From: Orthonyx spaldingii
Taxonomy: Eukaryota; Chordata; Aves; Passeriformes; Orthonychidae
NCBI GenBank assembly: GCA_013397795.1
Contig: VZTJ01005687.1
Span: 79,622 to 143,621 of the forward strand
Length of the DNA stretch: 64,000 bases
Direction: 5' to 3'
Every line of letters starts with the position of its first letter. Position 1 is the first letter of the stretch. Below are positions 63,980 through 64,000 of the stretch, in pieces. The position numbers were made by a program, and so were the translations under genes. A model generated the notes under the pieces. That model was given only the letters and a program-made list of their open reading frames with translations, was not told the DNA's origin and did not search any database.

Positions 63980-64000
63980 CCTTTCCTTCCTTCCTTCCTT
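63980..64000. repeat. (CCTT)n microsatellite at window edge
   Basis: CCTTTCCTTCCTTCCTTCCTT continues off the window. It is the complement of the GGAA motif seen at 7724-7791. Confidence 0.85.

Noticed and set aside
1..64000. CRISPR arrays, operons, phage or bacterial mobile systems
   Set aside because: No regularly spaced repeats, ribosome-binding sites or dense coding; the repeat content is avian nuclear.

Overview
The window looks like avian (bird) nuclear DNA. It is AT-rich, carries no dense bacterial- or viral-style gene array, and its recognisable interspersed repeats are almost all chicken-repeat-1 (CR1) LINE fragments, most recognisable by 3' sequence close to the avian form (GGTTGGAA..CCTTCCAACC followed by ATTCTATG-type ends). 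Parts of at least two, probably three, avian retrovirus-type LTRs are also present. I find no intact protein-coding gene, no tRNA or rRNA gene and no convincing exon. Open frames reach at most about 180 codons; those with a recognisable protein are broken pieces of CR1 ORF2, and the rest look like chance frames. The species and chromosome cannot be named from the sequence.

Layout. 1-4.07 kb: unrecognised single-copy DNA. 4.07-4.69 kb: very old CR1 remnant. 6.5-6.9 kb: CR1 fragment missing its 3' end. 7.0-7.8 kb: GA, GGCA/GACA and GGAA microsatellites around a 427-base assembly gap. 9.7-11.0 kb: old minus-strand CR1 with a reverse-transcriptase remnant. 11.69-12.75 kb: an approximately 1.06 kb LTR. 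14.6-16.27 kb: CR1 with decayed reverse transcriptase. 16.73-16.81 kb: GGTTT pentamer array. 16.8-40.2 kb: about 23 kb with no recognisable interspersed repeat. 40.2-41.97 kb: plus-strand CR1. 42.6-43.1 kb: unexplained GC-rich block. 45.56-45.91 kb: CR1 tail. 52.07-53.53 kb: minus-strand CR1 with an internal deletion, whose 3' half is nearly identical to the 41 kb copy. 53.53-54.19 kb: a second minus-strand CR1. 54.2-54.56 kb: partial LTR. 54.73-54.94 kb: 101-bp tandem duplication. 59.1 kb, 62.1-62.6 kb and 63.1 kb: CR1 tails. 63.25 kb to the end: LTR-like GC-rich repeat running into a CCTT microsatellite.

The strongest observation is the inverted pair of CR1 segments (about 40919-41900 and 52116-53108). 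They share decay marks: the same frameshifts, the same internal loss, the same altered catalytic motif and the same short duplication. Yet they diverge sharply at both ends while still inside CR1. This fits gene conversion, or copying from a shared dead source, better than two independently aged insertions. The long repeat-poor stretch, especially 18.05-19.1 kb with clustered homeodomain-type cores, is the best candidate for conserved regulatory DNA. I did not find a previously undescribed multi-gene system here.
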